NCBI RefSeq assembly: GCF_003234795.2
Contig: NZ_CP126268.1
Coordinates: 930,001 to 994,000, forward strand
Direction of reading: 5' to 3'
From: Curtobacterium sp. MCLR17_032
GTDB lineage: Bacteria; Actinomycetota; Actinomycetes; Actinomycetales; Microbacteriaceae
DNA length: 64,000 bases
Shown piece by piece: positions 25,371 to 34,191 of this stretch. The notes below the pieces were generated by a model. That model did not search any database, had not been told where the DNA came from, and saw only the letters and a list, made by a program, of their open reading frames with translations. Both the position numbers and the translations under genes were made by a program. Every line of letters begins with the position of its first letter. Positions within the stretch are counted from its first letter, which is position 1.

Positions 25371-26531
25371 TCAGGACAGCGACAGTCCGAGCTTCCGGCC
25401 GGCCAGCCCGCGCCCCATCGCGGTGAGCCGGTCCGCCACCGCGTCGAGTGCGACCGCTGCGGCGTCCGTCGGGTCACCCAGGACGACCGGGAGGCCCGCA
25501 TCGCCCCCGGTACGCAGCGGCACCGAGAGCGGCACCCGGCCGAGCACCGGCACGGGGGAGTCCTGCCCGCGGGAGAGCCGCCGGGCGGTCTCGTCGCCCC
25601 CGCCCTCGCCGAAGAGGTGCAGCACGGTGCCGTCCGGCTGCACGAGCCCCGCCATGTTCTCGACGACGCCGATCACCCGCTGACCGGTCTGCCGGGCGAC
25701 GATCCCGCTCCGCTCGGCCACGTCTGCCGCAGCCGCTTGCGGGGTGGTGACGACGAGGACCTCGGCGTGCGGCAGCAGCTGGCCGACGGAGATCGCGACG
25801 TCGCCGGTGCCGGGCGGCATGTCGAGCAGGAGCACGTCGAGGTCGCCGAACCACACGTCGGAGAGGAACTGGTTGACGGTCCGGTGCAGCATCGGCCCAC
25901 GCCAGGACACCGCCGTGGAGACGTCGTCGACGAACATGCCGATCGAGACGACCTTCACCTCGTGGGCGACCGGCGGCAGGATCATGCTGTCGACGCGGGT
26001 CGGGCGTGGCGCCACACCGTGCTCGTCGGTCAGGCCCATCAGGCCGGGGATGCTGAAGCCGTGCACGTCGACGTCGACGATGCCCACGCGCTGCCCGCGG
26101 CGGGCGAGGGCGACCGCCAGGTTCGCCGTCACCGTGGACTTGCCGACGCCGCCCTTGCCGCTCGTCACCGCGATCACGCGGGTCAGCGAGTCCGGGGTGA
26201 ACTGGACGCCCTTCGGCCGGCCCTCGCGCAGCCGCGCCGTGAGGGCACGACGCACGGCGGGGTCCATCACGGACACGTCGACGTCGACCGCCGCGACACC
26301 CGCGACGGAACCTGCGGCGGCCCGGACGTCCCGTTCGATGGTGTCGGCGGCCGGGCACCCCACGATCGTGAGCTGCAGGTCGACGCGCACCGAGCCTCCC
26401 GGCTGGACGTCGACGCCACGGATCATGTCGAGCTCGGTGACGGGGCGGCGGATCTCCGGGTCGATGACGCGGCCGAGCGCAGCGAGGACCGCCGTGCCGA
26501 GCGCGTCCTCCGGGTGGGAGGCGTCAGCCAC
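25371..26531 (-). CDS. Mrp/ApbC family iron-sulfur carrier P-loop ATPase
   Basis: Soluble ParA-like ATPase of 386 residues, probably an Fe-S cluster carrier. A DUF59-type N-terminus (GRVIDPEIRRPVTELDMI) precedes the deviant Walker A TSGKGGVGKST near residue 122. The switch region is LLDMPPGTGDVAI. The CxxC pair found in many bacterial Mrp proteins after VENMAGL is not present, as is usual in actinobacteria. The GTG start overlaps the end of the DUF1003 gene by eight bases, so it closes a three-gene operon. Confidence 0.92.
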   Translation of the reverse strand: MADASHPEDALGTAVLAALGRVIDPEIRRPVTELDMIRGVDVQPGGSVRVDLQLTIVGCPAADTIERDVRAAAGSVAGVAAVDVDVSVMDPAVRRALTARLREGRPKGVQFTPDSLTRVIAVTSGKGGVGKSTVTANLAVALARRGQRVGIVDVDVHGFSIPGLMGLTDEHGVAPRPTRVDSMILPPVAHEVKVVSIGMFVDDVSTAVSWRGPMLHRTVNQFLSDVWFGDLDVLLLDMPPGTGDVAISVGQLLPHAEVLVVTTPQAAAADVAERSGIVARQTGQRVIGVVENMAGLVQPDGTVLHLFGEGGGDETARRLSRGQDSPVPVLGRVPLSVPLRTGGDAGLPVVLGDPTDAAAVALDAVADRLTAMGRGLAGRKLGLSLS

Positions 26532-27147
26532 GCGTCACCGAACGGTCGTGGCCGCGGTCACGGCCACGGTCGTGCACCTGGCTGCGCGCGCGGTCCCGCT
26601 CGCGGTCGTCCAGTTCGTCGAGGTCATCGGGGTCGCCGTCACGGCGGTCGAGTTCCTCGAGCAGGGACCGCAGTTCCGCGCGGATGAAGTCCTTCGACGC
26701 CATGTCGCGCATCGCCAGGCGGAGGGCGACGACCTCGCGGGCGAGGTACTCGGTGTCGGCCAGGTTCCGCTCGGCGCGCTGCCGGTCCTGCTCGAACTGC
26801 ACGCGGTCACGGTCGTCCTGCCGGTTCTGCGCGAGCAGGATCAGCGGCGCCGCGTACGAGGCCTGCAGCGACAGCACGAGGGTCAGCGCGGTGAAGCCGA
26901 TCGCGGCGGAGTCGAACTGCCACGACTTCGGCGTCAGGATGTTCCAGCCCATCCAGAGCACGCAGAAGAGCGTCAGACCGATGAGGAACCAGGGGGTGCC
27001 CATGGCGCGTGCGATGCCCTCGGTCGCACGACCGAACGCGTCGCCACGACCCCGGCGTCGGGTCGGCAGGACGCGGGTGCGCATGCCCTTGGGGGAGTCG
27101 AGACGTTCCTCGGGTCGTTCCCTGCGGTTCTCATCCGTGCGTGCCAC
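26524..27147 (-). CDS. DUF1003 family membrane protein
   Basis: Membrane protein of 207 residues. Two helices (TPWFLIGLTLFCVLWMGWNI and GFTALTLVLSLQASYAAPLI) carry the conserved FDPYPF-like/DUF1003 core, here ILTPKSWQFDSAAIG, followed by the LLAQNRQDDRDRVQ coil typical of DUF1003. The C-terminal tail is strongly charged (RDRARSQVHDRGRDRGHDRS). Its start lies inside the upstream MgtE-like gene (17-base overlap) and its end overlaps mrp, so the three genes are co-translated. DUF1003 next to MgtE-like genes is common and hints at divalent cation handling. Confidence 0.9.
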   Translation of the reverse strand: MARTDENRRERPEERLDSPKGMRTRVLPTRRRGRGDAFGRATEGIARAMGTPWFLIGLTLFCVLWMGWNILTPKSWQFDSAAIGFTALTLVLSLQASYAAPLILLAQNRQDDRDRVQFEQDRQRAERNLADTEYLAREVVALRLAMRDMASKDFIRAELRSLLEELDRRDGDPDDLDELDDRERDRARSQVHDRGRDRGHDRSVTRG

Positions 27148-28462
27148 GAGTCGTCCTCCTTCCCGGGGTCACCGGTGCTCTGCGGGTCAGTGAGCGTGGG
27201 CGCGAGACCGCGCCAGGGTTGGCGTCGGCCTCGTCCTGACTCCGCCAGTCGTCCGGCAGGACGTGATCGAGGACGTCGTCGATGGTCACCACCCCGACGA
27301 GTCGGTGGGCGTCGTCGACCACGGGGACGGACAGGAGGTTGTAGGTCGCCATCACGCGCGTCACCTCGGCGGCACTCGCGTCCACCTTCACCGGTTCGGT
27401 CTGCTGGTCGATCAAGGTCCCGAGGCGCTCGTTCGGCGGGTACCGCAGCATCCGCTGGAAGTGCACCAGGCCGAGGAAGCGTCCGGTCGGCGGCTCGTAC
27501 GGCGGCAGCGTCACGCAGACCGCGGCGCCGAGCACCGGGGCGAGTTCGTGGCGGCGGACCAGCGCGAGGCCCTCGGCGACGGTCGAGTCGGCGGAGAGGA
27601 TCACCGGTTCGGTCGTCATCAGGCCACCGGCGGTGTCCGGCTCGTACTCGAGCAGCATCCGGACGTCCTGCGCCTCTTCCGGCTCCATGAGCTCGAGGAG
27701 GGCCTCACTGCGCTCGTCCGGCAGCTGTGCCAGGAGGTCGGCGGCGTCGTCGGGCTGCATCTGGTCGAGGACGTCGGCGGCGCGGGAGTCGCGGAGCGCC
27801 GAGAGGATCTCGATCCGCTCCTGGTCCGGCATCTCCTCGAGCACGTCGGCGAGGCGGTTGTCGGGCAGTTCCTCGGCGACCTCGAACCGACGCTCGGACG
27901 GCAGGTCGAGCAGGGTCGAGGCGAGGTCGGCGGGCAGGAGGTCCGAGTAGGCGGCGATCACGTGCTCGGCGGACTGGGACTCACCGGGCAGCTCGTCCTC
28001 GGTGACCTCGTTCCAGGCGGCGAACGTGGTCGGGCCCTTGCCGAACGGGGACGGCGTGGTCTTCGGCTTGCGGAGGAAGAGCTGCGCGACGGACCAGTCG
28101 CCCTGGCCGTGGTCCTCGATCGCGACGTCCTCGATGGTCGCGCGGATCTGCTCCTTCTTGATGAGCACCTTGCGGCCGAGGATCTCCGCGATCACCCGGA
28201 CCTCGCCACCGCGCTGCTCGAAGCGGCGCATGTTGACCAGGCCCGTCGTGATGACCTGCCCGGCACCGATCGAGGTGATCCGGCCGATGCTGACGAAGAT
28301 GCGGCGCTTGCCGGGGACCTCGACGATCAACCCGACGACCTGTGGGGCATCGACCCGGCGGTAGACGACCAGGACGTCGCGGACCCGACCCACCCGATCG
28401 CCCGCGGGGTCGAAGACGGAGCACCCGGCCAAGCGGGCGACGAAGACCTTCGAGGCGCTCAC
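27131..28462 (-). CDS. MgtE N-terminal/CBS domain protein without a transmembrane channel
   Basis: Cytosolic-type protein of about 443 residues. An N-terminal PRC-barrel-like part (FDPAGDRVGRVRDVLVVYR) is followed by the MgtE intracellular N domain (PADLASTLLDLPSERRF, DVLEEMPDQERIEIL, DAADLLAQLPDERS) and a pair of CBS domains (MTTEPVILSADSTVAEGL, LLSVPVVDDAHRLVGVVTID). The MgtE membrane pore is absent. It could be a Mg2+ sensor acting on another transporter, perhaps the DUF1003 partner. The GTG at 28462 follows a TACGCT box by six bases, a leaderless layout. Confidence 0.9.
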   Translation of the reverse strand: MSASKVFVARLAGCSVFDPAGDRVGRVRDVLVVYRRVDAPQVVGLIVEVPGKRRIFVSIGRITSIGAGQVITTGLVNMRRFEQRGGEVRVIAEILGRKVLIKKEQIRATIEDVAIEDHGQGDWSVAQLFLRKPKTTPSPFGKGPTTFAAWNEVTEDELPGESQSAEHVIAAYSDLLPADLASTLLDLPSERRFEVAEELPDNRLADVLEEMPDQERIEILSALRDSRAADVLDQMQPDDAADLLAQLPDERSEALLELMEPEEAQDVRMLLEYEPDTAGGLMTTEPVILSADSTVAEGLALVRRHELAPVLGAAVCVTLPPYEPPTGRFLGLVHFQRMLRYPPNERLGTLIDQQTEPVKVDASAAEVTRVMATYNLLSVPVVDDAHRLVGVVTIDDVLDHVLPDDWRSQDEADANPGAVSRPRSLTRRAPVTPGRRTTRGTHG

Positions 28463-28554
28463 CCATCCAGCGTAGTCGTTCGCCCCGGCGCACTCGCCGC
28501 GCCTTCCCTGGTGGTTCTCGTGTGATCGCAAGGAGCCCGGTGGATGATGACTGT

Positions 28555-29868
28555 GTGAGCACTCAGAGCCCCTTCGGCGGCCGCACGGCACAGGCGTTCC
28601 CCACGCTGCCCCGCGGTGACGTCCTCGGCACCTACGACAGCTACCCCGAAGCACAGCGCGTGGTCGCGAAGCTCGCCGAGGCGGACTTCCCGGTCGCGAA
28701 GCTCGCCATCGTCGGCAACGACCTGAAGACCGTCGAACGCGTCACCGGCAAGATGACCTACGGTCGCGCGGCCCTCGCCGGCGCCCTGTCCGGCCTCTGG
28801 CTCGGGTTCTTCTTCGGCATCGTCCTGACCCTGTTCTCACCTTCGGCCGGCGGCCTCTTCGCTGCCGCCGCGGTCATCGGTGCCGGCTTCGGCATGCTGT
28901 ACGGCATCGTCTCGTTCGCCATCACGAAGCGTCAGCGGGACTTCACGAGCGTCCACCAGGTCCTCGCCACGAACTACCAGATCGTCGTCGAGCCGCAGCT
29001 CTCCGGGCAGGCCCAGCGCATCCTCGGGCAGGCCGGCGCGATCCAGCACACGTCGTGGGACCAGCCGGGTGCGGGCAGCGCGAAGCAGGGCGGCCAGCCG
29101 GGGCAGTACGGCCAGCAGGGCCAGGTCGGGCAGTACGGTCAGCAGGGCCAGATGGGGCAGCAGCCGTGGCGTCCGAGCTCCCCGCAGGGCGGCCCGGGCC
29201 AGGGCGGCGCGACTCCGGGGCGTCCGCCGCAGTACGGGGAGTACGGCCAGCAGGGCCAGGCGCCGCAGGGCCAGCCGCCGCAGGGTCAGCCGGGTCAGTA
29301 CGGTCAGCCGGCCGGGTCTCCCCGGTACGGGCAGCAGGCGCCGCAGGGTCAGCCGGGCCAGTACGGTCAGCCGCCGCAGGGCTCGCCGTACGGCGGGCAC
29401 GCCACCCCGCACCAGCAGCCGGGCTCCGGCTCGCCGGCGGCGCCGACACCGGACGGCCGTCCCCGCTACGGCACGAACGACGGCCCCCGCTACGGCGCCG
29501 ACGACGACTCCACCCGTCGGACTCCCGACGACACTGCTGGCCGCGACGCGACGGGAGGCCCGCGGTACGGCACGAACGACGGTGCGGCCCGCGACGCCTC
29601 CGGTGACCGCGGTGCGAACCCGCCCCAGCGTCCCGAGGGCACGACCCCGCGGTACGGCACGAACGAGGGCGGCCCCCGTGCGGCGTCGACCACGGACGGT
29701 GCCGGGTCCACGCCCGAGCGACCGGACGCCGCGCCGCGCTTCGGCACGACCGACGGCCCCCGCTACGGGGAACGGGCGACCAGCCCCGAACCTGAGCAGC
29801 AGCCCACGGACGAGTCGACGGCGGACGGACCCGAGACACCTCGCCGGGAGGACGGACACCGCGACTGA
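28555..29868 (+). CDS. General stress protein-like membrane protein with Q/Y/G-rich tail
   Basis: About 437 residues. The N-terminal part (VLGTYDSYPEAQRVVAKLAE, KLAIVGNDLKTVERVTGKMT) matches the stress-protein 17M-like domain, then two membrane helices near residues 75-122. From about residue 175 the protein is disordered: Gln/Tyr/Gly-rich repeats (QYGQQGQ type) to about 280, then about six PRYGTNDG-like repeats in an acidic Thr/Asp-rich tail. A similar Q/Y/G-rich tract is on HtrA at 58.3 kb. The GTG at 28555 is chosen by family length; an in-frame GTG at 28540 with AAGGAG before it is the alternative. Confidence 0.82.
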   Translation: MSTQSPFGGRTAQAFPTLPRGDVLGTYDSYPEAQRVVAKLAEADFPVAKLAIVGNDLKTVERVTGKMTYGRAALAGALSGLWLGFFFGIVLTLFSPSAGGLFAAAAVIGAGFGMLYGIVSFAITKRQRDFTSVHQVLATNYQIVVEPQLSGQAQRILGQAGAIQHTSWDQPGAGSAKQGGQPGQYGQQGQVGQYGQQGQMGQQPWRPSSPQGGPGQGGATPGRPPQYGEYGQQGQAPQGQPPQGQPGQYGQPAGSPRYGQQAPQGQPGQYGQPPQGSPYGGHATPHQQPGSGSPAAPTPDGRPRYGTNDGPRYGADDDSTRRTPDDTAGRDATGGPRYGTNDGAARDASGDRGANPPQRPEGTTPRYGTNEGGPRAASTTDGAGSTPERPDAAPRFGTTDGPRYGERATSPEPEQQPTDESTADGPETPRREDGHRD

Positions 29869-29895
29869 GCGCGGCCGGCGACACTGATGACGAAA

Positions 29896-29933
29896 ACGGG
29901 GGCTCCCGGACCAGATGGTCCGGGAGCCCCCGT
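29896..29933. terminator. Bidirectional terminator hairpin
   Basis: Arms ACGGGGGCTCCCGGACC (29896-29912) and GGTCCGGGAGCCCCCGT (29917-29933) are exact inverted repeats with an AGAT loop, between two convergent genes. Confidence 0.85.
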
Positions 29934-29951
29934 CGTCGTCAGCGCTGCTGG

Positions 29952-30425
29952 TCAGAGGATCTTCGAGTAGCAGACCGAGCGGTCGGCGCCCACGTACGGG
30001 CCGAAGTTCGCGATGCGGCTGAAGCCCTCGCGCTCGTAGAACGCGATCGCCCGCTTCTGCTCCGTGCCCGTCTCGAGGACGAGGGCCGGCGAACCGAGGT
30101 CGAGCGCGGCCTCCTCGAGTCGACGCAGCATCGCCGCGGCCACACCCGACCCGCGGGACTCCGTCCGGACGTACATCCGCTTCACCTCGGCGATGCCGTC
30201 GTCGACGATCCGCAGACCACCGCAGCCGACCGGGGTGCCGTCGCCGTCGCGCGCCACGAAGAACACCGCGATCGAGTCGGCCGTGGGCTTCGGTCCGGGC
30301 TCGGTGTCCGCGCCGTACGTGCTGTCGATCTCGATGCGCTGGGCGGCACGCAGCCGCTGGGCATCGGGCGAGTCGAAGTGCTCGACGTCGATCAGGAAGG
30401 TGCTCGAGGGGGCTTCAGCGCTCAC
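29952..30425 (-). CDS. GNAT family N-acetyltransferase
   Basis: Acetyl-CoA-dependent acyltransferase of 157 residues. The GNAT fold is visible: substrate strand (VGCGGLRIVDDGIAEVKRMY), the acetyl-CoA pyrophosphate loop ESRGSGVAAAMLRRLE, and the late strand-helix YEREGFSRIANFG. The GTG start at 30425 follows a TAGCCT box (reverse strand of 30433-30438) by seven bases; that box overlaps the pepP stop codon. So the gene may have its own leaderless transcript in addition to read-through. Substrate unknown. Confidence 0.88.
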   Translation of the reverse strand: MSAEAPSSTFLIDVEHFDSPDAQRLRAAQRIEIDSTYGADTEPGPKPTADSIAVFFVARDGDGTPVGCGGLRIVDDGIAEVKRMYVRTESRGSGVAAAMLRRLEEAALDLGSPALVLETGTEQKRAIAFYEREGFSRIANFGPYVGADRSVCYSKIL

Positions 30426-30435
30426 GAGGCCCAGG

Positions 30436-31920
30436 CTAGCGCGGAGTGCGGGCGATCCACCCCTCCACTTCCGAGGGGGTCCGGGGGATGTGCACGGACA
30501 GGTTCTCGGCGCCGTCCTCGGTCACCAGGATGTCGTCCTCGATGCGGACGCCGATGCCGCGGAACTCCTCCGGCACGGTCAGGTCGTCCTGCTGGAAGTA
30601 CAGTCCGGGCTCGATGGTGAAGACCATGCCGGGCTGCACGATGCCGTCGAGGTACATCTCACGGCGGGCCTTCGCGCAGTCGTGAACGTCGAGCCCGAGG
30701 TGGTGGCTCGTGCCGTGCACCATGTACCGGCGGTGGAACTGGTTCTCCGGCTCCAGCGACTCGTCGGCCGAGACCGGCAGGAAGCCCCACTCGGCCGTCT
30801 TGCGGGCGATGACCTGCATGGCGGTCGCGTGGACCTCACGGAAGGTGATGCCGGGCTTGACGATCGCGAACGCCGCATCGGCAGCCTCCAGGACGGCCTC
30901 GTAGACCATCCGCTGGACGGGCGAGAACGTGCCGCTGACCGGCAGCGTCCGGGTGATGTCGGCTGTGTAGAACGAGTCGACCTCGACCCCGGCGTCGATG
31001 AGGATGAGGTCGCCCGGCTGCACGGCACCGTCGTTCCGGGTCCAGTGCAGGATGCAGGCGTGGTGGCCGGCGGCCGCGATCGTGTCGTACCCGACCGTGT
31101 TGCCGTCCGCGCGAGCACGGCGGTTGAAGGTGCCCTCGACGATGCGCTCGCCACGGGGGTGGGCGAGGACCGCGTCGAAGTCGGCGATCACGTCTTCGAA
31201 CCCGTGCTGGGTCGCGTCGACGGCCTTGCGGAGTTCGCTGACCTCGAACGCGTCCTTCACCAGGCGCAGCTCGGACAGGTCGCGGGAGAGCACGTCCGCC
31301 GTCGCCGGGGTGTCGTCCTGCTCCTCGGCGCCACCGACGGTCGTACCGAGCCGCTCGTCGAGGGCGCGGGTGAAGTCGGTGTCGGCGTCGCGGACGACCA
31401 GCACCGAGGCGTCGAGGCCGTCGAGGACCCGGTCGAGCTCGCCCAGGTCGGCGGTCGCGAGGCCCAGGTCGGCGGACACCTCGGCCAGCGAGGGCCGCGG
31501 TCCCACCCAGAACTCACCGATCTCGGGGTTCGCGTAGAACTCCTCGGAGTCACGGCCGGCGGTCGCACGGAAGTACAGCGTGGCGTCGTGCCCGCTGCCG
31601 TTCGGCGTCAGGACCAGGACGGACCCGACGACGGTGTCCGTGCCCCAGCCGGTGAGGTGCGCGAACGTGGAGTGCGGGCGGAACGGGTAGTCGCAGTCGT
31701 TCGAGCGCACCTTCGCCTGCCCGGCGGGGACGACGAGCGTCCGACCGGTGTGCAGCTCCGAGAGCCGCGCCCGACGCTCGGCAGCGAAGGCGGACTGCTC
31801 GCGGGGCGCCGGGAGCGGACGCTCGCGCTCCGCCCAGTTCGACGCGATGTGGTCCTTGAACACGGACGAGCCGGGAGTGGTGGAGCGGTTGCTCGTCGCG
31901 CGGGGAGTGGTGTCGGCCAT
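30436..31920 (-). CDS. pepP: Xaa-Pro aminopeptidase (aminopeptidase P)
   Basis: M24B metallopeptidase of about 494 residues that releases N-terminal residues preceding proline. The pita-bread fold metal ligands appear in order: Asp pair in LILIDAGVEVDSFYTADITR, His in GTSHHLGLDVHD, Glu in FTIEPGLYF, and Glu in GVRIEDDILVTEDGAENLS. The N-terminal AMP_N domain (FRPHSTFAHLTGWG) is present. The ATG at 31920 (MADTTPRATS) is chosen; in-frame ATGs at 31929 and 31932 are alternatives. Confidence 0.93.
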   Translation of the reverse strand: MADTTPRATSNRSTTPGSSVFKDHIASNWAERERPLPAPREQSAFAAERRARLSELHTGRTLVVPAGQAKVRSNDCDYPFRPHSTFAHLTGWGTDTVVGSVLVLTPNGSGHDATLYFRATAGRDSEEFYANPEIGEFWVGPRPSLAEVSADLGLATADLGELDRVLDGLDASVLVVRDADTDFTRALDERLGTTVGGAEEQDDTPATADVLSRDLSELRLVKDAFEVSELRKAVDATQHGFEDVIADFDAVLAHPRGERIVEGTFNRRARADGNTVGYDTIAAAGHHACILHWTRNDGAVQPGDLILIDAGVEVDSFYTADITRTLPVSGTFSPVQRMVYEAVLEAADAAFAIVKPGITFREVHATAMQVIARKTAEWGFLPVSADESLEPENQFHRRYMVHGTSHHLGLDVHDCAKARREMYLDGIVQPGMVFTIEPGLYFQQDDLTVPEEFRGIGVRIEDDILVTEDGAENLSVHIPRTPSEVEGWIARTPR

Positions 31921-31969
31921 GCGTCCCATCATCGCACCGTGCAGCTTCCGACCACCGCGCGCTGTGGGC

Positions 31970-32434
31970 TCAGCAGCCGACGTTGAGACCGTTCCCGCCC
32001 GGAGAGGTGTAGCGCAGCTCGCGCACGCTGCCGTTCGCTGGTGCGTACTGGGCGGTCGCGGTCGCCATCGCGACGGGGTCGGCGTCCTTCGTCGGCCGGT
32101 ACTCGATGCAGACCGTGCCGATGCTCGCACCGGTGGCGTCCGGCTTGCCGATCTCCCACTTGCCGAGGTGGTGGTGGTCGGCGAGCGGGTGCGCCGCCAC
32201 GTACTCCGAGCCGGTCTCCGTCCTGCCGTCGGCCATGGCGTCGACCATGCCCTCGGCGACGGTGGTGGCCTCCTTCTCGAGGTCCGGGATCGTCGCCTTC
32301 CGCTCGGACTGGGACATCTCGGGCTGGGCCGCGGTCGTCGCGGTGTCGCCGCTGCCGCCACCGCTGCAACCGGTCAGTCCGGTGAGGACGACGATCCCGA
32401 GAACGAGTACCGCTGCGCGCTGTGCTGTGGACAT
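31970..32434 (-). CDS. Hypothetical lipoprotein
   Basis: Predicted lipoprotein of 154 residues. The signal peptide ends LTGLTGC (Cys23), followed by a Gly/Ser and Thr-rich spacer, a helical segment (IPDLEKEATTVAEGMVDAMA) and a small domain with a Cys pair (one in GTVCIEYRP, the other the last residue). AGGGGGAAC lies a few bases before the ATG. No family recognised. The pepP gene is downstream on the same strand. Confidence 0.75.
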   Translation of the reverse strand: MSTAQRAAVLVLGIVVLTGLTGCSGGGSGDTATTAAQPEMSQSERKATIPDLEKEATTVAEGMVDAMADGRTETGSEYVAAHPLADHHHLGKWEIGKPDATGASIGTVCIEYRPTKDADPVAMATATAQYAPANGSVRELRYTSPGGNGLNVGC

Positions 32435-32544
32435 GACCGTTCCCCCTGGTTGCTCGATGGTGGGCGATCCGGCCGGCCCCGGCCTCGCGAGATCATCGCG
32501 CGCCCAGCGTACCGGCGGGCGCGTCGCCCCCGGCGTCGCCCGCG

Positions 32545-32784
32545 TCAGTGCTCGAGTCGTCGTGCGGAGATCGCGGTGGCGACTCCTCCGATCACGAGCA
32601 CCAGACCGAGTGCGGCCGACACGTACATGGGCCCGTACGAGTAGCTCCCGGCGACGTCGACCTGTCTGCCGAGCCACATGCCCTCGATGAGCACCTGCCA
32701 CGCCATCAGCAGGACGATGACCGCGCCCGCCATGCTCGTGACCCAACCCCAGATGACCTGTCCCCGCTGCATGGGTCGGATCAT
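32545..32784 (-). CDS. Small two-helix membrane protein
   Basis: About 79 residues with two hydrophobic helices (VTSMAGAVIVLLMAWQVLIE and VSAALGLVLVIGGVATAI). The ATG at 32784 has GAGG a few bases upstream; the ATG at 32772 would give 75 residues. No family recognised. Codon use is like its neighbours. Confidence 0.55.
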   Translation of the reverse strand: MIRPMQRGQVIWGWVTSMAGAVIVLLMAWQVLIEGMWLGRQVDVAGSYSYGPMYVSAALGLVLVIGGVATAISARRLEH

Positions 32785-33199
32785 CCCACCTCGACGGCAC
32801 GCAGTCCACACCACGGTGACGGGGACGTGCCTCGCGATCGGTGGGCCGGACCTCAGGCCACCTGCGCAGCGGCAACCGGCATCGCCTGGCACACCTCCGC
32901 CCACGCCGTCGCCCCCCGGGCACCTGGGTCGTCAGACTGTGCTCGGGAAGGACTCGAGGCGGTTCCGCAGGTGTCCGGCGGCACGAGCCGCCTCGAGATC
33001 GCGGCGCAACGACTGCGCGCGTTCCGCTCCGAGGATGACCATCACGCCCGCCTACCGCTCACAAGGCCTGATCCGGTCTCGGTGCATCCAAGCACGGTGT
33101 GCACGCGCCGGACATGGGTGCAGGCCGCGTATCTGCAGCTCGGGGGCGAGTTCGCAGCTGGCCGGCGGCCGGCGACGCTGCTCGCGCTAGCATCCAGCC
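32785..33199. other. 415-bp stretch without a convincing gene
   Basis: Several frames are open but none has the codon pattern or domain of a real protein. The only start with a recognisable signal is a 36-residue frame on the minus strand (32932-33042; MVILGAERAQSLRRDLEAAR...), whose ATG is six bases after TAGGCG. A TAGCAT box at 33188-33193 belongs to the next gene. Nothing else seen. Confidence 0.4.
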
Positions 33200-33706
33200 A
33201 TGGCCGACTGGCAGCAGGTCCCACCGATCGCGCTCCGTCGTCCGCCGGGCGGAGCGACCTCGGGCCTCGCGCTCGTCTGGCTCGCGCTGCCGGTGCAGGT
33301 GGTGCTGACCGGCGCCCTGACCTACGTCGTGCTCGCGGCGTGGTCGATCATCGGTGGTGCGTTCACCGAGGCGCTGCAGCTCTTCGGCTTCGCACTGGTC
33401 TCGACGCCGCTCACCGTCCTGGTGTTCGTCCTCGGGCTGCCGCTCCGCATCGTCTCCCGGGCACGAGGGTGGTGGATCCGTCGAGCCGGCTGGACGTTCG
33501 CGGTGTTCGGGGTCGCCGTCGCGGTCCTCTGCCTGTCCTACGTGGTCGGAACGGCCGGCCCGGTGCACAACGAGGCGTACGCCGACCAGCCCGCGACCGA
33601 CGGCTACGAACCCGACCCGCGGGTCTTCCTGCCCGCACTCGGCGTGTTCGCCTTCGCGTCGATGCACCTGCTCCCGCCGCTCCGCCGCGCGCGGGACGTG
33701 CGGTGA
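33200..33706 (+). CDS. Membrane protein, four helices
   Basis: Polytopic protein of 168 residues with about four hydrophobic segments (LALVWLALPVQVVLTGALTY, LFGFALVSTPLTVLVFVLGL, FAVFGVAVAVLCLSYVVG, LPALGVFAFASMHLLPP) and a periplasmic or cytosolic loop rich in acidic residues (ADQPATDGYEPDP). I recognise no family. The ATG follows a TAGCAT box by six bases (leaderless). The next gene, a lipoprotein, begins inside its stop codon. Confidence 0.75.
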   Translation: MADWQQVPPIALRRPPGGATSGLALVWLALPVQVVLTGALTYVVLAAWSIIGGAFTEALQLFGFALVSTPLTVLVFVLGLPLRIVSRARGWWIRRAGWTFAVFGVAVAVLCLSYVVGTAGPVHNEAYADQPATDGYEPDPRVFLPALGVFAFASMHLLPPLRRARDVR

Positions 33707-34149
33707 CGAGGACACACGTGGGACGAGACCGAGGCGTCACCGCGACCCTCGTGGCGGGCGTGGCCACGGTCCTCCTGGCCGGGTGCGCCGTCCACAGCAC
33801 GCCGGCCGACGTCGGCGGCGAGCCGTCGACGGCGTCCGGGCTGCACGCCCGGCGCGCTGCCGTCGACGGGCTCCGGCACCACGACGAGCGTCGCTTCGAC
33901 GCGGCGGTCAGCCGGGGACAGCGGGCGACCGCGGCGACAGCGTGGCGCACGTGTGCTCCGGCACTCGCCGTGCGGCCGGACGCGGAGGCGCGGGTGACGT
34001 TCGACGACGCCGTCGTCCCGGAGACCATCGGCGTCATCGACCACCCCGTCACACGTGGAGCCCCCGGATGCTGGGTGACGCTCTCCTGGTCCGCGGGGCA
34101 CGGCTGGTCCGCAGCGGCCGAGCGCACGGCCGGCGAACCGCGTCTGTGA
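33703..34149 (+). CDS. Hypothetical lipoprotein coupled to the membrane protein
   Basis: Predicted lipoprotein of about 148 residues. The signal sequence ends VLLAGC (Cys28). The mature part is small and has two Cys (TCAPALAV, APGCWVTL). The GTG start overlaps the upstream TGA (GTGA), giving translational coupling to the four-helix membrane protein, so the pair probably acts together at the envelope. No family recognised. Confidence 0.7.
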   Translation: MTRTHVGRDRGVTATLVAGVATVLLAGCAVHSTPADVGGEPSTASGLHARRAAVDGLRHHDERRFDAAVSRGQRATAATAWRTCAPALAVRPDAEARVTFDDAVVPETIGVIDHPVTRGAPGCWVTLSWSAGHGWSAAAERTAGEPRL

Positions 34150-34191
34150 ACGGCGTCCGACCGGCTGGTGACCTGTCGGTAGCATGACGGG

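Noticed and set aside
32932..33042. 36-residue minus-strand gene
   Set aside because: A TAGGCG box precedes its ATG, but the frame has weaker third-position GC than the neighbours and no family; kept only as a note in the gene-free stretch.
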